From NCBI GenBank assembly GCA_029821515.1, contig JALGTD010000154.1, positions 1 through 8,929 on the forward strand: a DNA stretch of 8,929 nt. Reading direction: 5' to 3'. This DNA is from Candidatus Zipacnadia bacterium (lineage in GTDB: Bacteria > Armatimonadota > Zipacnadia > Zipacnadales > Zipacnadaceae). Below the pieces are notes generated by a model that did no database searches, had not been told where the DNA came from, and was given only the letters and a program-made list of their open reading frames with translations. Within the stretch, counting starts at the first letter, position 1. The number at the start of each line of letters is the position of its first letter. Below are positions 5,595 to 8,929 of this stretch, one piece after another. Both the position numbers and the translations under genes were made by a program.

Positions 5595-8041
5595 TCTTCG
5601 GACCACACTCCTTCAGCGCTGCGTACCCGCACCTTCCAGAAATAAGTCTGGTAGTCGGCCAGCGCCTGCCCTTGATAGGTGGCGGTTGTCTCGCTACCGA
5701 GCACCACACCGCTGTCCCACAGGTCCCCGATGCCGTCGTCCAGTTGTTCTTGGCTGCTGGCGACGATTATCTGGTACGCGCTTTGCGGGCTGCCCTGCAG
5801 ATGCTGATAAGTCCACGAGAAGGTCGGGGTGGAATCTACGACATTGGCGGGATTAGTCTCGCCTTCGACTTGCAGTTCAGCCGCTGACGGGTACTGGACA
5901 ACCTTGGCCTTGATCTCCCAGGCAAATAGCTGGGGTGATTCATCAGTGGATAGGGGCCGAGTCAGGTGGATACGTAGGCGCAAATAGTCGTCAGTCAGCT
6001 CGCTAAGCGAGGCGCTCTGCCAGGTAATGGGTTGTTCTATCCCTGAAGCCAGCATGTCACAGTCCTGCTTACCGTAGCCAGCCAACGGCTGTTCATTTTC
6101 CGGATCCCAGACCTCCACCTGCAGGTTGCCGTCGTTCAGCTCCAGGTTGAAATACAGCTCGCCCCAACCCTCATCAGGCTTTTCCAAGATGGGTGTCTCC
6201 AGGTAGGCGCTGATCTCTCCATCTGAGATGCTATACCACGTCTCACCGTTGTAACGACACCAGGCAAAGTTGCAGGTGCCCGACCAGTCTACCAGGTAGT
6301 AGTAGATGCGCTTGTCGCCCAGGCGGAAAGGCCGCCCCGGCGTCACGCGCGTGGCCTCGCCGGGCAGCTCGCCCTGGGGGATGAAGGCGTCCAGCCACGC
6401 ACTGGAGGGCCACATTTCCTGGAAATGGATGCCATCTTCGGATGTGAACAGCCCGACGCCCTGGGTGAAGCCACCACCTCCACTCCCTTCGATCAACAGA
6501 CCGATGCAGTCTTCCTGGCCCAGTATGTCACCGTTTATGCCATGGGCATCGGGAGCTGGCAGTGGTGATATTTCGCGATTGTACGGTTGGGGAACCAGCG
6601 ATTTGATGTCGGCGCCGGCGAAGCCCACGATAGGCCGACGGCTATCGTTCCAGGTCGTACCATTGTGCATTATGGTCTTAGCGCTCAAAAAGGCCATATA
6701 TTGCTTTTCGGTTGTCTGTGCGTAGGGATTGTGCAGTATCGGTCCATAGATGTGAGCGTTGCCCCACGGCGAGTAGCCGTTACCCCAGGGCTGAAGAATC
6801 TCAGTTCCCTTGCCGCCCTTGGTGATGATCTCACCGGCGAACTGGGAGGGATGGTCGAAAGACCAGCGGTCGGGGGCACCATGCAGAGCATACATCCCTG
6901 TCTCATCGGCAACGTCAGTGTTTCCTGTATAGATAAGCGACCAGGTGCCGTCGAACGACGGAATTATGCGGCTGGGGTGAACATCTATTCGCCGCGAGTC
7001 GGATTCCCGCTCGCAGCGTAGTGTCGCGACATCCAGGAAGGGGTTGGACTTGCCGGTCGGCGCTGGCTCGTCGCTCCAACTGATACGCCCGGTCTGCTCG
7101 TCCCAACTGCCCTGGATATAGCCCAGACGGGTGACCCCGCTGCCGTCAACGGCCTCCAGGGCGCAAGTTATTACTTCCGCTTCGGCATCGTAGCTTACTG
7201 GTATGGGAAAGCTGGTGAAGTCAGGGGAGCTGGTCCGCCAGGTGCCGGGTTCATATAGGTCAGCGGTGACCGCGTCATAATCAGTGATCTTGGTGGGACG
7301 CTGCTTGTTGAAGGCCAGGTTCTGTTGCCGCCACACCTTGACAGAGTCGCCGGCGGTGCCGCCGGCGCTGCGGGTCAGCACCATGAAGTTGTCGGCCAGT
7401 GCTGGCCCGATATTGCGACCGTCGCGCCGCAGTATTTGATAAGTCTGGGGGCCACCAATCTCTATCTTCTCCAGCCAGATCTCCAGGTTGGTGCCGCCGG
7501 GTTGGTCGTAATAGCCATCATCCCAATAATACATACCATAGAGGGCTCCCCGCCCCGAAGTTGGGGAGGGAACTCCCGGCATCACCACAGTGCGTCCCTT
7601 CTCATAGCGAAGGGTTGATAAGCCGGCGGCCTCGGCTTGCTGCCACTCAAGCAGGACAAAGTGATGGTCTTGGGCCCCGTGCCGTGCCCACAAGCTGGCT
7701 TCTATCCAGTATTCACGGAAACTTCTTCCCCCGTCCTGGCCCATGATTCGCGAAAACGGATTTACTGTCGCTATGCTGCCGGCACTGGGTGTCCCGGGCA
7801 AAGCCGTCTCCACGGTTAGGAACTTGGTGGTGTTGTCCCAATCTGTGACGTAGAGCTGTCTTCCGGTGCAGTTGCCGTCAATGAATGTCAGCAACGCACC
7901 GTTCCAATAGTCATCGGCCAGATCGGGCAGATCGGTCTTGAAGCTAGTGGTTGAATTACCTGCATCATTGACTACGGAAAATGTCCGTCCACTGCCCCAA
8001 TCATAGACCCCCTCGCCGGGGAAGGGATAGTGGACATAAAC
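5588..8041 (-). CDS. Large multidomain carbohydrate-related protein, downstream part: beta-propeller, beta-sandwich and FN3-like domain
   Basis: This frame is open for 817 codons from the frame break at 8041 to TAG (5590-5588) and has no convincing start of its own; TTG near 7894 lies inside a conserved-looking module. In order: residues 1-75, a beta module (VYVHYPFPGEGVYDWGSGRT, then FKTDLPDLADDYWNGALLTF) of a kind I associate with phage structural proteins; residues 100-600, repeated strands with Trp/Tyr-rich turns and sialidase-like motifs (SLIYTGNTD, FTSEDGIHFQEMW, RIYYYLVDWSG) suggesting a beta-propeller like GH43 or sialidase folds; residues 600-710, a sandwich (LYFNLELNDGNLQVEVWDPE, ITWQSASLSELTDDYLRLRI); and the last 100 residues, FN3-like (STPTFSWTYQHLQGSPQSAY, FWKVRVRSAEGVWSEEW). 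No catalytic triad could be identified, so binding rather than hydrolysis is equally likely. It is continuous with the next entry once the frame break is bridged. Confidence 0.75.
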   Translation of the reverse strand, partial: VYVHYPFPGEGVYDWGSGRTFSVVNDAGNSTTSFKTDLPDLADDYWNGALLTFIDGNCTGRQLYVTDWDNTTKFLTVETALPGTPSAGSIATVNPFSRIMGQDGGRSFREYWIEASLWARHGAQDHHFVLLEWQQAEAAGLSTLRYEKGRTVVMPGVPSPTSGRGALYGMYYWDDGYYDQPGGTNLEIWLEKIEIGGPQTYQILRRDGRNIGPALADNFMVLTRSAGGTAGDSVKVWRQQNLAFNKQRPTKITDYDAVTADLYEPGTWRTSSPDFTSFPIPVSYDAEAEVITCALEAVDGSGVTRLGYIQGSWDEQTGRISWSDEPAPTGKSNPFLDVATLRCERESDSRRIDVHPSRIIPSFDGTWSLIYTGNTDVADETGMYALHGAPDRWSFDHPSQFAGEIITKGGKGTEILQPWGNGYSPWGNAHIYGPILHNPYAQTTEKQYMAFLSAKTIMHNGTTWNDSRRPIVGFAGADIKSLVPQPYNREISPLPAPDAHGINGDILGQEDCIGLLIEGSGGGGFTQGVGLFTSEDGIHFQEMWPSSAWLDAFIPQGELPGEATRVTPGRPFRLGDKRIYYYLVDWSGTCNFAWCRYNGETWYSISDGEISAYLETPILEKPDEGWGELYFNLELNDGNLQVEVWDPENEQPLAGYGKQDCDMLASGIEQPITWQSASLSELTDDYLRLRIHLTRPLSTDESPQLFAWEIKAKVVQYPSAAELQVEGETNPANVVDSTPTFSWTYQHLQGSPQSAYQIIVASSQEQLDDGIGDLWDSGVVLGSETTATYQGQALADYQTYFWKVRVRSAEGVWSEEW

Positions 8042-8929
8042 TTTATATCGTGCCCTTCCAGACGCAGTTTGCTGTAGTTGGACTCGTTGGTATCAGTGGT
8101 GTGGTCACGATGGTTCTGATCCTGGATGATAAGGTTACATAGCGAATTTAGGGGCAACCGATCATCGTCACTGTCGTCGTGACGCGGAGTGCCCAATGGG
8201 TATATAGCAGTGCCCAGAGTTCGAATACCCATATCGCGCAGGCAAAAGCGGTCAGCACTGGCCCCATCGTCTTGAGCCCAATTGCCTTCGCCCTCGGCAA
8301 TATCTGCGTCCAGGCCACTGTCAAAGTTCAGCAGGAAAGTCAGATTACCGCTGCCCTCTTCGGGCTGGAAAACGTGGGTCTGGTGACCCTGCTGATACAG
8401 CGCCGAAATCTGGACTTCGCTCATCACATCGTCCCAGAAGCCCAACATATAGTATTCCTGGTTGGCACAGTACCGTATCCAATACGGTGCACTGGGCCAG
8501 TCGGCAACGTAGTCAGGACCCAGATAGATGCCGCTGGGGCTGCCCCCGGGTGCAGGTACACCGGTCACGGGATCGTGGGTGGCAACAGCATCATTGTAAT
8601 ATGCCCGGATCTCGCCGCTGGCGAAGTCCCATGTTAGTACGTGAAACTCCAGCTTGTTGCGGTCTTCTTGAGGGATGTTGTTGTCGATGGAACCAGCGTA
8701 GTACAGCGTTCCACCGCTGGCCACCTGGATGGCCCGGCCCCGGGAGCTGACATAGTTGTTGGCATCCACCCATATGCGCCATAAGTACTGTTCATCGCGC
8801 CAATTGTAGTTGTTGGGCGTACGGGTCCAATAGGCCAATGTGCCCTTGCCAGTGGCAGATATGTCTACATTCCCGGGAGCCGGCCAGTACAGACCGGCGC
8901 CTCTGATGTCTATCCACAGATATCGCTTG
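7972..8929 (-). CDS. Large multidomain carbohydrate-related protein, upstream part: LamG/concanavalin-A-like domain, 5' end beyond window
   Basis: The frame is open from the right edge (KRYLWIDIRGAGLYWPAPGN), so the start lies outside; TTG at 8838 is an internal codon. Residues 15-200 form a LamG-type jelly roll: GTLAYWTRTP, DEQYLWRIWVDANNYV, GGTLYYAGSIDNN, FHVLTWDFASGEIRAYYNDA, IYLGPDY and the diagnostic ending GFWDDVMSEVQISALYQQG. LamG domains bind glycans or glycoconjugates and occur in phage structural proteins as well as in secreted bacterial enzymes. After FQPEEGSGNLTFLLNFDSGL the reading continues to SNYSKLRLEGHDIK, then falls into unrelated sequence and stops at TAG (7974-7972). The sensible protein continues in the -1 frame from 8041, so this is the N-terminal part of one gene of at least 1113 codons. 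The break is probably a one-base deletion in an A run. Confidence 0.75.
   Translation of the reverse strand, partial: KRYLWIDIRGAGLYWPAPGNVDISATGKGTLAYWTRTPNNYNWRDEQYLWRIWVDANNYVSSRGRAIQVASGGTLYYAGSIDNNIPQEDRNKLEFHVLTWDFASGEIRAYYNDAVATHDPVTGVPAPGGSPSGIYLGPDYVADWPSAPYWIRYCANQEYYMLGFWDDVMSEVQISALYQQGHQTHVFQPEEGSGNLTFLLNFDSGLDADIAEGEGNWAQDDGASADRFCLRDMGIRTLGTAIYPLGTPRHDDSDDDRLPLNSLCNLIIQDQNHRDHTTDTNESNYSKLRLEGHDIKFMSTIPSPARGSMIGAVDGHFP
8041..8044 (-). other. Frame break joining the two halves of the large gene
   Basis: The minus strand reads GAT ATA AAG TTT ATG TCC. If one A is added to the AAA run (8044-8042) it becomes GAT ATA AAA GTT TAT GTC, giving the smooth protein EGHDIKVYVHYPFPGEGVYD. 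Without it the frame ends 23 codons later. The site is not a canonical slippery heptamer, so a deletion, or a sequencing or assembly error in the short homopolymer, is more likely than programmed frameshifting. A single-codon slip on A AAG cannot be excluded. Confidence 0.7.

Noticed and set aside
6306..7021. Plus-strand ORFs of 139 and 144 codons
   Set aside because: Both lie fully antisense to the long propeller frame, have no supporting domain or operon context, and overlap each other in different frames.
7540..7590. GC-rich palindromic stretch (CCCTCCCCAACTTCGGGGCG on the minus strand) as a second repeat element
   Set aside because: It lies in frame inside the coding sequence, the pairing is imperfect, and no second copy is visible in the window.
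5588..7894. Complete gene starting at TTG 7894
   Set aside because: Forty-nine further in-frame codons upstream to 8041 read as good protein (VYVHYPFPGEG, SFKTDLPDLADD), and no ribosome binding site was seen at 7894.
7972..8838. Complete gene starting at TTG 8838
   Set aside because: The frame is open for 30 more codons to the right edge with LamG-compatible sequence, so TTG 8838 is an internal leucine codon.

Overview
The window is one strongly co-oriented gene block, all on the minus strand, so transcription runs right to left. Its core is a tailed-phage (Caudoviricetes) head-to-tail module in canonical order: a gp6-like head-tail connector (4938-5594), a probable head-closure protein (4456-4905), a tail-terminator/neck-like protein (3749-4432), a tail tube protein (2759-3664), and a tail assembly chaperone pair (1873-2723). 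The pair appears to be joined by a programmed -1 ribosomal frameshift on an A AAA AAA slippery heptamer. Assignments rest on gene order, size and visible sequence character. No database search was possible.

Right part (5588-8929): a very large gene, open at the right window edge and at least about 1113 codons once a single frame break near 8041 is bridged. It encodes a LamG/concanavalin-A-like domain, a beta module of a type I associate with phage structural proteins, a beta-propeller-like region resembling glycoside hydrolase or sialidase folds, a beta-sandwich and a C-terminal fibronectin-III-like domain. It overlaps the connector gene by 7 bases. It lies where capsid-side genes usually sit, so it may be a capsid-attached carbohydrate-binding protein. 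A cargo gene or a junction created by deletion are the alternatives.

Left part (1-1876): after the chaperones, where a long tape-measure gene is expected, there is instead a Pro/Arg-rich 203-codon ORF starting on an ATGA overlap. Next comes a 131-base gap holding a REPIN-like double hairpin with GTAG-type ends, and then a gene of at least 377 codons that runs off the left edge. The tape measure must lie further left, be unrecognisable, or be absent.

The host is bacterial. Sequence is moderately GC-rich, with Shine-Dalgarno motifs (GGGAGG, AAAGGA, GGAG) before most starts. A REP-like chromosomal repeat inside the block favours a prophage or domesticated remnant over a purely lytic genome, but this is inference. 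The rhamnosidase-like FN3 and propeller modules are of a kind frequent in environmental phyla such as Chloroflexota or Armatimonadota. I cannot assign a phylum from this window. No tRNA, rRNA, CRISPR array, integrase or attachment site was seen.
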